Origin: Sphingobacteriaceae bacterium
GTDB lineage: Bacteria; Bacteroidota; Bacteroidia; Sphingobacteriales; Sphingobacteriaceae
Assembly (NCBI GenBank): GCA_029266635.1
Contig: JAQSWM010000001.1
Coordinates: forward strand, 372,001-436,000
Length of the DNA: 64,000 bases
Direction of reading: 5' to 3'
Made by a program: the position numbers and the translations under genes. Under the pieces are notes generated by a model, which was given only the letters and a program-made list of their open reading frames with translations, did no database searches and was not told where the DNA came from. Positions 35,497 through 43,525 of this stretch are shown here, piece after piece (the stretch's first letter is position 1; every line of letters starts with the position of its first letter).

Positions 35497-36522
35497 ATGG
35501 ACCGACGGAAATTTATTCAAAGCTCAACAGCTGCTACAGCGAGCCTTCTCATCATGAAGGATTTGTTTGCGAAAGACAAAGGCGTAATCTATGGGCACAA
35601 TGACATGCGCTACCGGATGGATGCCAGCTGGGGGCAATTAGATTTTGCCAAATATCCGGTTAACGACTGCCACGAGATGGTCCAGGACAAGAAAGGGCGC
35701 ATAATCCTCCTTACAAACGAGACGAAGAACAACATTCTTATCTACAACAAATCCGGGAAGCTTTTGGGATCTTGGGGCCACGATTTCCCCGGCGGGCACG
35801 GGCTCACCATAGCCGATGAAAACGGAACCGAATATCTCTACATCACCGATATCGTTAAACATCAGGTTTATAAAACCACAATGGATGGCAAAATCCTGCT
35901 AACCATTGATCTTCCATTGGATGCCGGGATTTACACAGAAGCAAAGCAATTCCTGCCCACTGAAATAGCCGTTGACACCAATGGCGATTTCTTTATTGCG
36001 GATGGCTACGGTGCGCAATACGTGTTGCATTATGATGCTACTGGCAAGCTGAAAGGCTATTTCGGTGGCAGAGGCGAAGGCGACGCTCACCTCGACAATG
36101 CGCATGGCATTGTTATCGATCGCCGTTACGGCACACCGACACTGCTGGTAACAGATCGCAAACGCAACTGCTTTAAGCGCTTCAGCATGGACGGCAAACT
36201 TCAGGAAGTGATCAAGTTGCCCGGAGCGTGCGTTTGCCGCCCGGTGATCAAAGGCGATCATCTGTACGCAGCCGTTTTGCGTTCTCCGGACATGAAACAG
36301 GTTGGCAGCGGCTTTACCACCATCCTTGACAAAAGCAACAAAGTAGTCTCAAATATCGGCGGAACAGAACCGGTTTATAAAGACGGGCAACTTCAGCCAA
36401 TGGCGCAGGCCGAAAAAATATTCGTCCATCCGCACGATGTTTGTGTTGACGACGACGAGAACCTGTATGTAGCGCAATGGGCATCCGGCAAAGTGTATCC
36501 TTATAAATTTAGAAGAGTTTAG
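35497..36522 (+). CDS. NHL-type beta-propeller protein with twin-arginine signal
   Basis: 341 residues. It starts with DRRKFIQSSTAATASLLIM, a twin-arginine-type export signal. The body holds propeller repeats: GRIILLTNETKNNILIYNKS, GTEYLYITDIVKHQVYKTTM, NGDFFIADGYGAQYVLHYDA, TLLVTDRKRNCFKRFSMDG and ENLYVAQWASGKVYPYKF. These are NHL-like blades such as those of 6-bladed peptidylglycine-lyase-like proteins. No catalytic residue can be assigned. Operon partner of the DUF1501 and DUF2231-cytochrome genes; a binding or scaffold role is inference. Confidence 0.85.
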   Translation: MDRRKFIQSSTAATASLLIMKDLFAKDKGVIYGHNDMRYRMDASWGQLDFAKYPVNDCHEMVQDKKGRIILLTNETKNNILIYNKSGKLLGSWGHDFPGGHGLTIADENGTEYLYITDIVKHQVYKTTMDGKILLTIDLPLDAGIYTEAKQFLPTEIAVDTNGDFFIADGYGAQYVLHYDATGKLKGYFGGRGEGDAHLDNAHGIVIDRRYGTPTLLVTDRKRNCFKRFSMDGKLQEVIKLPGACVCRPVIKGDHLYAAVLRSPDMKQVGSGFTTILDKSNKVVSNIGGTEPVYKDGQLQPMAQAEKIFVHPHDVCVDDDENLYVAQWASGKVYPYKFRRV

Positions 36523-36557
36523 TGCCGCCCTTCACTCCAAATCTTTTTACGTTTTAA

Positions 36558-38894
36558 ATGAAAGCCAGCCACAAGGGTTTAGCAGGGAACATTCTATTTG
36601 CGCTCAACATTTTCATCGTTTTCCTCCTGGTATTTGAATCTAGGATTGTGGTTCCGCAGTGGCTGCAGCCGCTGGGCCGGATGCACCCGATGTTCCTCCA
36701 CTTCCCCATCGCAATCCTGATGCTGGCTATGCTGATGGAATTCTTCCGCTTCAGGACTGCCTACCGCACACAGGAATTCTATCAAAGCTTTACCACCAAT
36801 CTACTCCTGGCGGGATTATTTACATCAGCCATCACCGTTATCATGGGGCTGGTGCTTTCGCACGAAAAAGGCTATGAAGGCAGTGCTTTGCAATGGCACA
36901 AATGGTCGGGCGTGAGCATTGTATTCATCACCTCGATAATTTACTGGAGCAGACATTCCACCTGGTACAAAGTGCCTGTGGCGAAAACAGGGGCTTTTTT
37001 AACTTTTATCTGCCTGCTCTTTGCCGGGCATTACGGTGCTATCCTGACACATGGCGACAATTTCATATTAGCACCTATCGCATCTGAAGAAGCGCCCGTC
37101 CCTTTGGAGCAGGCGATGGTTTTCAACGACGTTATCAGTCCGATTTTAAAGCAGAAATGCATTAGCTGTCACAATCCTGATAAGATAAAAGGCGGGTTAA
37201 TTTTAACCGATTCGGCATCTGTGCTTCAGGGGGGTAAAACAGGTCCGCTTTTTATAGCAGGGAACCCTGAGATGAGCTTGTTGCTGCAAAGGCTGCATCT
37301 TCCTGAAGACGACAAGAAGCACATGCCCCCCAGAGGCAAGACTCAGTTGAGCGAGGAGGAACTCGCCCTATTGTATTTGTGGGTAAAAGAGAATGCCTAT
37401 TTCAGCAAGAAGGTTGTTGACCTGGCGCCAACCGATTCCTTACGCTTGCTTGCTTCTAACAGATTAGGTGGTGGAAGCGCAAACACAGAGGAATTCGCCT
37501 TCGCTGCGGCGGATGAAAAAACCGTCCGTGAACTAAACAATAACTACCGGGTTATCGCTCCATTGGCTAAAGGATCGCCAGCCTTATCTGTCAACGTCTA
37601 CAACAAGGCTTCGTACACCCCGAAAGTGCTTGAAGATTTAACTCCGATCAAAACACAGATCATTTCGCTGAACGTGGATAACATGCCTGTGAAAGATTCG
37701 GAGCTCCGCACGATTGCAGGTTTTGAAAATCTGCGAGAGCTGAACCTGAACTTTACCGACATCACAGGAAAGGGCCTTCAACATCTCACAGCGCTGAAGA
37801 AGCTGAAAAGCCTTTCGCTTGCCGGGACAAAGATGAGCTACGCCGCATTTAAACAACTGCCTGCGTTTACGAGCTTGCAGAAAGTGATTGTTTGGGAGAC
37901 AGGATTGAAAGATACCGAAATTGAAAGCCTTCAGAAATCGAATAGGAATGTCCAGATAATTTCCGGATTTAAGGATGACGGAAAACCGATAAAGCTTAAC
38001 CTTCCTACTTTGAAAAATAAGGCTACGGTCTTCGCAGATGTGCTGCCGCTGGAGCTGGAACACCCGATTAAAGGTGTTGAATTGCGTTACACCTTAGACA
38101 ACACAGAACCCGACAGCCTTAAATCCGCCAAATTCAAACCTGGTACTTCGATAAAAGAAAACGCAACAGTGAAAGTTAAAGCTTTCAAAGAAGGATGGAT
38201 CAGCAGCAATGTGGCTGTGTTCAATTTCCAGAAGAGCCGCTTCAAACCAGACAGTATAGAATTCCTGAGCCCACCTGACGATCGCTTCAAAGGCGACGGC
38301 GCTCGCAGCCTTGTAAACGGGCTTTCGGATAATTACCCTATTAAAACGAGTGATGAGTGGATTGGGTTTACAAACACCGACCTCAACGCTTTGCTGAAGT
38401 TTAAAAAGCCAAAAACAGTCTCTTCGGTTTCGTTAAACATTATGATTGACGTGAATGGAGAAGTCCACCCGCCGGCATCTATGCAGGTCTGGGGCGGCAG
38501 CGATAAATCTCACCTGCGATTATTAAAGTCTGTAGTACCTCAGCGGCTAACCGCCAGAGACACGGTTAAGAAAGGACAAAAGCTAAACACAATTGTATGT
38601 AAGTTTAACCCTGTAGCTGTGAATTACCTGAAAGTTGTCGCGGTAAGGCAAACCCATTCATTGAAGGAAACTATTGCTTCAGAAAAAAAGGCTGAAGTTG
38701 CGAGGAAGCAAAAAGAAGCTGAAGCTAAGAATCCCGGAAAAGGAAAGAAGGGCAAAAAAGGCAAAGGCAAGAAAAAGAAAGCCGCTGCAGATAAAGCTAA
38801 AGCCGCCACAAAGAATAAGGTTAAAGTGCCTCCGCCTAAGCCCAAAAAGCCTCAGCCCGCTTCGCTTTTTGTAAACGAGATTTTGGTGAACTAA
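36558..38894 (+). CDS. Membrane-anchored multidomain cytochrome protein: DUF2231, PSCyt1 heme, leucine-rich repeats, FN3-like and discoidin-like domains
   Basis: 778 residues. The N-terminal 170 residues carry five hydrophobic segments with GRMHPMFLHFPIAILMLAML and GHYGAILTHGDNF, the DUF2231 signature. A PSCyt1 heme motif follows (ILKQKCISCHNPDKIKGG), then leucine-rich repeats (LRELNLNFTDITGKGLQHL, LKSLSLAGTKMSYAAFKQL), a chitobiase/FN3-like module (VELRYTLDNTEPDSLKSAKF) and a discoidin-like module ending SLFVNEILVN. A lysine/alanine-rich stretch of about 65 residues breaks the last loop of that final module. Family knowledge: the membrane and heme domains suggest electron transfer at the inner membrane with large periplasmic recognition modules. 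Same operon, 35 bases after the propeller gene. Confidence 0.9.
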   Translation: MKASHKGLAGNILFALNIFIVFLLVFESRIVVPQWLQPLGRMHPMFLHFPIAILMLAMLMEFFRFRTAYRTQEFYQSFTTNLLLAGLFTSAITVIMGLVLSHEKGYEGSALQWHKWSGVSIVFITSIIYWSRHSTWYKVPVAKTGAFLTFICLLFAGHYGAILTHGDNFILAPIASEEAPVPLEQAMVFNDVISPILKQKCISCHNPDKIKGGLILTDSASVLQGGKTGPLFIAGNPEMSLLLQRLHLPEDDKKHMPPRGKTQLSEEELALLYLWVKENAYFSKKVVDLAPTDSLRLLASNRLGGGSANTEEFAFAAADEKTVRELNNNYRVIAPLAKGSPALSVNVYNKASYTPKVLEDLTPIKTQIISLNVDNMPVKDSELRTIAGFENLRELNLNFTDITGKGLQHLTALKKLKSLSLAGTKMSYAAFKQLPAFTSLQKVIVWETGLKDTEIESLQKSNRNVQIISGFKDDGKPIKLNLPTLKNKATVFADVLPLELEHPIKGVELRYTLDNTEPDSLKSAKFKPGTSIKENATVKVKAFKEGWISSNVAVFNFQKSRFKPDSIEFLSPPDDRFKGDGARSLVNGLSDNYPIKTSDEWIGFTNTDLNALLKFKKPKTVSSVSLNIMIDVNGEVHPPASMQVWGGSDKSHLRLLKSVVPQRLTARDTVKKGQKLNTIVCKFNPVAVNYLKVVAVRQTHSLKETIASEKKAEVARKQKEAEAKNPGKGKKGKKGKGKKKKAAADKAKAATKNKVKVPPPKPKKPQPASLFVNEILVN

Positions 38895-38922
38895 CCCGAA
38901 TTATTACTGCTGGTAGCTTGGC

Positions 38923-38966
38923 AACTCATTTCAAAATGAGTTCGTACTGTAGAAAACAACTCATTT
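38923..38966 (+). promoter_or_regulatory. Alternative-hairpin element before the CHRD gene
   Basis: AACTCATTT occurs at 38923-38931 and again at 38958-38966, ending right at the ATG (38967). Its exact complement AAATGAGTT lies between them at 38934-38942. The middle copy can pair with the first (tight hairpin) or with the last (which would cover the start codon surroundings), but not both. Confidence 0.45.
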
Positions 38967-39437
38967 ATGAAAACCACGACTTTAACAAAAATGATTATGG
39001 CCGTCGCCGTTGTGGCTTCGTCCTTTACATCCTGCAAAAAGGATAAAACTCCGGACCTTATCAAGAGGACCACGGCAACACTCTCAGGCGCTCAGGAAGT
39101 GCCGGCAAACAGCAGCACCGGCACAGGCACGGCTCAAATCAGCTACGATCCCACAGCAAAAACTATCACCTACACAATGAGCTGGCAATTGGGTTCATCC
39201 ACCGCAACCACGGCAAACATGCACTTTCATGGCGCAGAGGATGGTACTGATATTAAAAGTTCCCCTGTAACAATTGGCATTACCGGTTTTGCAACGGGCA
39301 GCTCGGGTACAATTACGGGAACAACACGTGCTCTCACAGATGCCGAAGCAAACCAGCTGTTAGCAGGAAAGTGGTATCTGAATGTGCACAGCTCAACTAT
39401 TCCGGGTGGAGAGTTAAGGGGAAATATTAAGTTCTAA
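38967..39437 (+). CDS. CHRD domain lipoprotein
   Basis: 156 residues with a lipoprotein signal ending SFTSC (Cys23). The rest is a single CHRD domain: TATLSGAQEVPANSSTGTGT, ANMHFHGAEDG and LAGKWYLNVHSSTIPGGELRG are the conserved blocks. Family knowledge: CHRD domains were named from chordin; bacterial members are common and of unknown function. It is 72 bases after the DUF2231-cytochrome gene on the same strand and is followed by a strong terminator, so it is probably the last gene of that transcript, or has its own promoter in the gap. Confidence 0.92.
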   Translation: MKTTTLTKMIMAVAVVASSFTSCKKDKTPDLIKRTTATLSGAQEVPANSSTGTGTAQISYDPTAKTITYTMSWQLGSSTATTANMHFHGAEDGTDIKSSPVTIGITGFATGSSGTITGTTRALTDAEANQLLAGKWYLNVHSSTIPGGELRGNIKF

Positions 39438-39462
39438 TAATGTCTGGAGGATGATTTAGATA

Positions 39463-39486
39463 GCAGGCCAACAGGCCTGCTTTTTT
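39463..39486 (+). terminator. Intrinsic terminator after the CHRD gene
   Basis: A perfect 7-base stem GCAGGCC/GGCCTGC with loop AACA is followed directly by six T. It lies 26 bases after the CHRD stop. The hairpin also lies past the stop of the convergent trpA but has no T-run on that strand. Confidence 0.9.
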
Positions 39487-39538
39487 GTTTGCCTTCGCTC
39501 AAAGGGGATCAGCTCGTACAAGCCAAGAGGATTGCCTC

Positions 39539-40312
39539 CTAACTTTTTATCGATTTTACAAACGCAGCAATTTTCCCAAGATAATCGTCCCCGGTTCCCA
39601 GCATCTTCACAAACGCACTTCCTACAATCGCTCCCCGGGTATATTCAGAGGCTTTATCGAAGGTTTGCTTATCGGATATCCCAAAGCCGATCATGGTTGG
39701 ATTTTTAAGATTCATGTTTTTTATCCGCCCGAAATACTCTTCGGTAGAAGCAGAAACATCAAGGTTCTTGCCGGTGGTAGCGGAGGATGAAAGCAGGTAA
39801 ATAAAGCCATTGCTCAATCCGTCAATTTTCCGAATGCGCTCCTCAGAAGTTTGCGGCGTTACCAGAAAGATATTGCTCAGGTTGTACTTGTCGAAGCAAT
39901 TACAATACATTTCTTCGTACTCATACATCGGAAGATCGGGCACAATTACGCCATCAACTCCAGCCTCCGTCGCAGAGGCGCAAAATTTCTCTACGCCATA
40001 CTGAAGCACCGGATTAAAATATCCCATCAAAAGCACCGGAATAGAAACACGTTTGCGCAACTCTTTTAACTGTTCAAATAGAAGTTCCAAAGTCATTCCA
40101 TTTTTTAGCGCCACCTGCGAGCTTTCCTGGATCACTGGGCCATCGGCAACCGGATCTGAGTAGGGAAAACCAATCTCTATGAAATCAGCTCCGGACTTCT
40201 CTAATTCAGCGGCAATATCAACCGTGCTGTCGAGGTTCGGGTAACCTGCAGTGAAATAAACGGAGAGTATGGGTTCTTTTTTGGTATCGAAAAGAGTTTT
40301 GAGTCGGTTCAT
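39539..40312 (-). CDS. trpA: Tryptophan synthase alpha subunit
   Basis: 257 residues. It cleaves indole-3-glycerol phosphate to indole and glyceraldehyde 3-phosphate, and passes indole to TrpB. Visible family marks are YFTAGYPNLDSTVDI, the catalytic Glu/Asp region in GADFIEIGFPYSDPVADGPVIQ, GVIVPDLPMYEYEE, and the phosphate-binding GFGISDKQTFD and GAIVGSAFVKML. Length is normal. It is the last gene of the leftward trp cluster, separated from trpB by 104 bases that contain a heptamer repeat array, unlike the tight overlaps elsewhere in the operon. Confidence 0.97.
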   Translation of the reverse strand: MNRLKTLFDTKKEPILSVYFTAGYPNLDSTVDIAAELEKSGADFIEIGFPYSDPVADGPVIQESSQVALKNGMTLELLFEQLKELRKRVSIPVLLMGYFNPVLQYGVEKFCASATEAGVDGVIVPDLPMYEYEEMYCNCFDKYNLSNIFLVTPQTSEERIRKIDGLSNGFIYLLSSSATTGKNLDVSASTEEYFGRIKNMNLKNPTMIGFGISDKQTFDKASEYTRGAIVGSAFVKMLGTGDDYLGKIAAFVKSIKS

Positions 40313-40317
40313 TTGTT

Positions 40318-40370
40318 AGGTGAAAGGTGAAAGGTGGAAGGTGGAAGGTGGAAGGTGGAAGGTGGAAGGT
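40318..40370. repeat. Heptamer tandem array (AGGTGRA) between trpB and trpA
   Basis: Seven full units, two AGGTGAA then five AGGTGGA, plus a partial unit. The following bases (to about 40412) hold a C-rich stretch that is also roughly 7-periodic (CCCTAAA, CCCTGAA, CCTTACA). Its CCTTACACCT can pair with AGGTGGAAGG with one mismatch, so the transcript could fold into a long imperfect hairpin. Confidence 0.85.
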
Positions 40371-40416
40371 AACGAGCAAACGCCTTATGCCCTAAACCCT
40401 GAACCTTACACCTCAT

Positions 40417-41598
40417 TTACAAATTAAAATATTTCATATAAGTAGCTAAATCCTTGTCGCCGCGGCCTGAGAGGCAAACCACAACAGTTTCGTTGGCCTT
40501 AAAGGTCATTTTTTCGAGTTGCGCTAATGCGTGCGAACTTTCTATAGCCGGGATGATGCCCTCCAACTGAGCTAGAAGCCGGCCCGCTTGCATGGCTTCA
40601 TCATCCGTGATGCTTACGTATTCTGCACGCTTCACTTTGTACAGGTGGGCATGCTGCGGGCCGATGCCGGGATAATCCAATCCCGCAGAAATGGAATAAG
40701 GCTCAATCACCTGCCCGTCGGCTGTTTGCATCAGGATGGAGCGGCTGCCGTGCAGCACGCCTTCTTTCCCCAGCATGGTTGTAGCCGCCGACTCTCCGCT
40801 GTCCACGCCCTTGCCCGCAGCCTCTACAGCCACTAGTTTCGCGTTAGCATCATCCAGGAAATGATAGAACATTCCGGCTGCATTGCTTCCACCACCTACA
40901 CAGGCGAGGACATAATCAGGACTCTCGCTGCCGGTTTTTTCTTTAAGCTGCCAGCGTGTTTCCTCTGAAATTATAGACTGGAAGCGAGCAACCATATCCG
41001 GATACGGATGCGGCCCAACTACCGACCCGATGATATAGTGCGTGTCAACAGGATTATTGATCCAATCACGCATTGCTTCGTTAGTGGCATCCTTTAGAGT
41101 TTTGCTGCCCGAAGTAGCGGGAACAACTTTGGCTCCCATCATTTTCATGCGGGCCACGTTCGGTGCCTGACGCTCGATGTCAATTTCACCCATGTAAACC
41201 ACGCATTCAAGCCCTTTCAGTGCACAGACAGTTGCTGTTGCTACTCCATGCTGACCGGCACCGGTTTCGGCTATGATGCGTTTTTTGCCGAGGCGCTGCG
41301 CCACAAGGATCTGCCCGATGGTGTTATTGATCTTATGCGCACCGGTGTGGTTGAGGTCTTCGCGTTTGAGGTAAATGTTGGCACCGTACCGCTCTGAAAG
41401 CCTCTCAGCTAAAAATAAAGGCGATGGCCGTCCTACGTAATCCTTCAAAAGCTGCTGAAACTCTTCCTGAAAACCAGGCTCATGCATAATCTCCAGATAT
41501 TTAGAGCGTAACTCCTCCACGTTGGGATACAGCATTTCGGGAATGTAAGCTCCGCCGAAATCGCCATAGTACCCCTTTTCGTTTACATGATAATTCAT
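40417..41598 (-). CDS. trpB: Tryptophan synthase beta subunit
   Basis: 393 residues. This PLP enzyme condenses indole with serine to give tryptophan. Visible are [13 protein letters not shown], the PLP lysine (Lys89) in [11 protein letters not shown], the catalytic Glu in [11 protein letters not shown], and the phosphate-binding [12 protein letters not shown]. The start codon overlaps the trpF stop (ATGA), so translation is coupled. Length is typical for the TrpB1 class that pairs with TrpA. Confidence 0.98.
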   Translation of the reverse strand: MNYHVNEKGYYGDFGGAYIPEMLYPNVEELRSKYLEIMHEPGFQEEFQQLLKDYVGRPSPLFLAERLSERYGANIYLKREDLNHTGAHKINNTIGQILVAQRLGKKRIIAETGAGQHGVATATVCALKGLECVVYMGEIDIERQAPNVARMKMMGAKVVPATSGSKTLKDATNEAMRDWINNPVDTHYIIGSVVGPHPYPDMVARFQSIISEETRWQLKEKTGSESPDYVLACVGGGSNAAGMFYHFLDDANAKLVAVEAAGKGVDSGESAATTMLGKEGVLHGSRSILMQTADGQVIEPYSISAGLDYPGIGPQHAHLYKVKRAEYVSITDDEAMQAGRLLAQLEGIIPAIESSHALAQLEKMTFKANETVVVCLSGRGDKDLATYMKYFNL

Positions 41599-42248
41599 AG
41601 TCTTTTTGTACTCTGCCCTACGGCAGGAAAATTCTTTATTTGTTCAAATGCCTTTGTAAGCTTTTCCACATCCTTTAGGGCAGGCAAAACTTCAAATTTG
41701 CTGTTCAGGTCGATGGCATACAGCCGCTCATCGTTAATCAAAGCTATTTTACTCAGATTATCCGGACCGATACCGCCGCTCAAAAAGTAAGGCTTGGAGT
41801 AGGGATAGTTTTTAAGTTCGTTCCAGTTAAACGATATGCCCGAACCGCCATATTCAGGAACTTTCGTATCGAAAAGAAAATAATCTGTGCACTCAAGGTA
41901 AGGCTCAGTCACATAAAAATAAAAGCCCTCATGCACACCAAAAGCTTTTATCACCTCAAGCCCGTCTTGCTGCAGCGTTTTGCAGAAAACCGGTGTTTCT
42001 TCGCCATGTAACTGTACGGCGTCCAACCCGTAAGCAATAACAGTGTCTTTGATTTCCTGATAAGAAGCATCCACAAAGACGCCTGTCTTTTTGATGTGTG
42101 GCGGTAGCTCGCGGAGGGCACTCATATCAGCCTTTCCAACATAACGCTTGGATTTCGGATAGAAAATGAATCCCAGGTAATCGGCACCCAAAGCAGCCAC
42201 CGCCTGGATGTTTTCTCCATCACGCATCCCGCACACTTTTATCTTCAT
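41595..42248 (-). CDS. trpF: Phosphoribosylanthranilate isomerase
   Basis: 217 residues from the ATG at 42248. A longer frame opens upstream inside trpD, but the family always starts near MKIKVCGM, and this ATG overlaps the trpD stop as ATGA. Marks include the catalytic Cys in [28 protein letters not shown], and the phosphate-binding [10 protein letters not shown] and AIDLNSKFE. TrpF isomerises N-(5-phosphoribosyl)anthranilate to the CdRP substrate of TrpC. Note that trpC itself is absent between trpD and trpF. Confidence 0.95.
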   Translation of the reverse strand: MKIKVCGMRDGENIQAVAALGADYLGFIFYPKSKRYVGKADMSALRELPPHIKKTGVFVDASYQEIKDTVIAYGLDAVQLHGEETPVFCKTLQQDGLEVIKAFGVHEGFYFYVTEPYLECTDYFLFDTKVPEYGGSGISFNWNELKNYPYSKPYFLSGGIGPDNLSKIALINDERLYAIDLNSKFEVLPALKDVEKLTKAFEQIKNFPAVGQSTKRL

Positions 42249-43231
42249 GCTACTAACTTTTTGAAGCTGCTCAAAGCTTTTTTGCTCATTAAGGATTCTT
42301 CTGCCTCGTAATAACAATCAGCAAAAGAGCTTTCCGGCTTGATTGTGTTGATGGCGATAGCGGCATTGCATAGCACCACGTTATTTTGCTCGCTGCTGCC
42401 TTCTGTATTCAACACAGTGCTGAATATTTCCGCCGATTCCTGCACCGTGCTGCCGCCTTCTATCTTTTCAGGAGAGATTTGTTCAAAACCTAGCTCACCA
42501 ATGCTGTGGATGTGTTCGCCTGTATTCGAGAAGGTTTTAAAATCGCAGGTAAGCGAAACTTCATCATACCCTTCCAAAGCATGTAAAATAGTGAATTTTT
42601 TGTCCGATTTCTGGTAGATATACGCAAAAAGGCGAGCAAGTTCCAGGCTGAATACTCCAACGAGCTGATTTTTCGGCTCCGCCGGATTTACCATCGGGCC
42701 CAGCATGTTAAAAAATGTCTTGACAGCAAGTTCTTTACGGATCGGTGCCACGTTTTTCATTGCCGGATGAAACAATGGTGCGTGCAAAAAGCATATTCCT
42801 GCGTCATCCAGAGTTCTTTTAAGCTCACCGGGATCGTTGGTGAATTTGTAGCCGAGGTATTCCATCACGTTAGAAGACCCGCAGCCCGACGACACACCGT
42901 AATTGCCGTGTTTTGCAACCTTGTATCCGGCACCAGCCACCACAAACGAAGCAAGAGTAGAAATATTAAAGGTATCCTTACCATCGCCGCCTGTTCCGCA
43001 AAGATCAACCAGCTCGTAACCATCAAGACCCGGATCTATGCAAAGTTCCAGCATTGCATCGCGGAAGCCCTCTAATTCGTCAATTGTAATATTCCGCATG
43101 CAGTAGACAGCCATAAAAGCTGCCATTTGCGAGTTATTGTATTTTCCTTGCGCCAGGTTAGACAGTATCTCCTTGGCTTCTGTCCTGCCAAAAGTTTTCT
43201 GCTCAAAAAGGCGATTTAAGATTTGTTTCAT
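42245..43231 (-). CDS. trpD: Anthranilate phosphoribosyltransferase
   Basis: 328 residues. It joins anthranilate and PRPP. Conserved blocks are visible: LCGTGGDGKDTFNISTLASF (PRPP binding), KHGNYGVSSGCGSSNVMEYL, FHPAMKNVAPIRKEL and FNMLGPMVNPAEPKNQLVGV. Length is slightly short but normal for this phylum. It is the first structural gene of the cluster; its leader (43232-43420) carries a Trp-rich leader peptide and a terminator. Confidence 0.97.
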   Translation of the reverse strand: MKQILNRLFEQKTFGRTEAKEILSNLAQGKYNNSQMAAFMAVYCMRNITIDELEGFRDAMLELCIDPGLDGYELVDLCGTGGDGKDTFNISTLASFVVAGAGYKVAKHGNYGVSSGCGSSNVMEYLGYKFTNDPGELKRTLDDAGICFLHAPLFHPAMKNVAPIRKELAVKTFFNMLGPMVNPAEPKNQLVGVFSLELARLFAYIYQKSDKKFTILHALEGYDEVSLTCDFKTFSNTGEHIHSIGELGFEQISPEKIEGGSTVQESAEIFSTVLNTEGSSEQNNVVLCNAAIAINTIKPESSFADCYYEAEESLMSKKALSSFKKLVA

Positions 43232-43286
43232 TTGTCATCATATTGGACTTCTTAAAGCATTTGAAGTCTCCGGTTTTGGCACAAAA

Positions 43287-43310
43287 AAGGGCTGCTTTGC
43301 GGCAACCCTT
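43287..43310 (-). terminator. Intrinsic terminator (attenuator) upstream of trpD
   Basis: On the leftward strand AAGGGTTGC pairs with GCAGCCCTT (nine pairs, one G-U) around a six-base loop CGCAAA, followed by four more T. It stops the transcript about 55 bases before the trpD ATG. On the rightward strand there is no T-run, so the direction is clear. Confidence 0.85.
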
Positions 43311-43356
43311 GTTATTTCTTATTAAGAACTCTATACAAATATGGCTTGCCGGGATT

Positions 43357-43401
43357 TTACAAGTGCCAGCGCCAGGCTTGATATAGGTTTTGAATGCTCA
43401 T
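43357..43401 (-). CDS. trpL: trp leader peptide (two Trp codons)
   Basis: A 14-codon frame, MSIQNLYQAWRWHL, runs from an ATG at 43401 to TAA at 43357-43359. Trp codons are 10 (43372-43374) and 12 (43366-43368), among 14 codons; Trp is the rarest residue in most proteins. It lies 47 bases before the terminator that precedes the trpD-F-B-A operon. When charged tRNA-Trp is scarce, a ribosome would stall at these codons and free segment 2 to pair with segment 3, letting transcription pass. The function is inferred by analogy with enterobacterial trpL. No Shine-Dalgarno is visible, which is usual in this phylum. Confidence 0.8.
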   Translation of the reverse strand: MSIQNLYQAWRWHL

Positions 43402-43412
43402 CTTTATACGAG

Positions 43413-43443
43413 CAAATATGATTAATCTTTTTTTGAACGCAAA
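43413..43443 (-). promoter_or_regulatory. Candidate promoter of the trp leader
   Basis: On the leftward strand TTTG (complement of 43440-43443) and CATATTTG (complement of 43413-43420) are 19 bases apart, matching the Bacteroidota -33/-7 layout with one mismatch in TAnnTTTG. The transcript would begin about 8 bases before the leader-peptide ATG. Confidence 0.45.
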
Positions 43444-43525
43444 GTATTTCCCTCATTTAAAGTCATCTTAAAGACATGAAGCTCGAAAGTTTTCGGGCCT
43501 TTTAGTTTTTCTTTATTTTAGGGCG

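Larger units (their letters stand above)
43232..43420 (-). promoter_or_regulatory. trp leader region with ribosome-mediated attenuator
   Basis: Reading leftward: a candidate promoter, the leader peptide gene (43401-43357), segment 2 (CGGCAA, complement of 43346-43351), segment 3 (TTGCCG, complement of 43300-43305) and the terminator hairpin (43310-43287). Segments 2 and 3 are exactly complementary over six bases, extended by two further pairs past a mismatch, and use the 5-prime strand of the terminator, so their pairing is an antiterminator. A 1:2 pairing (TGG and CTTG of the leader codons with CAAGCCA, two-base bulge) is also available. This is the classic four-segment trp attenuator layout. 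Confidence 0.8.

Noticed and set aside
40318-40416. CRISPR-like array
   Set aside because: The unit is seven bases without spacers; it is a simple tandem repeat.
42249-42317. Longer trpF beginning inside trpD
   Set aside because: The extra residues are a shadow of trpD in another frame. The MKIKVCGM start gives the usual family N-terminus and an ATGA overlap.
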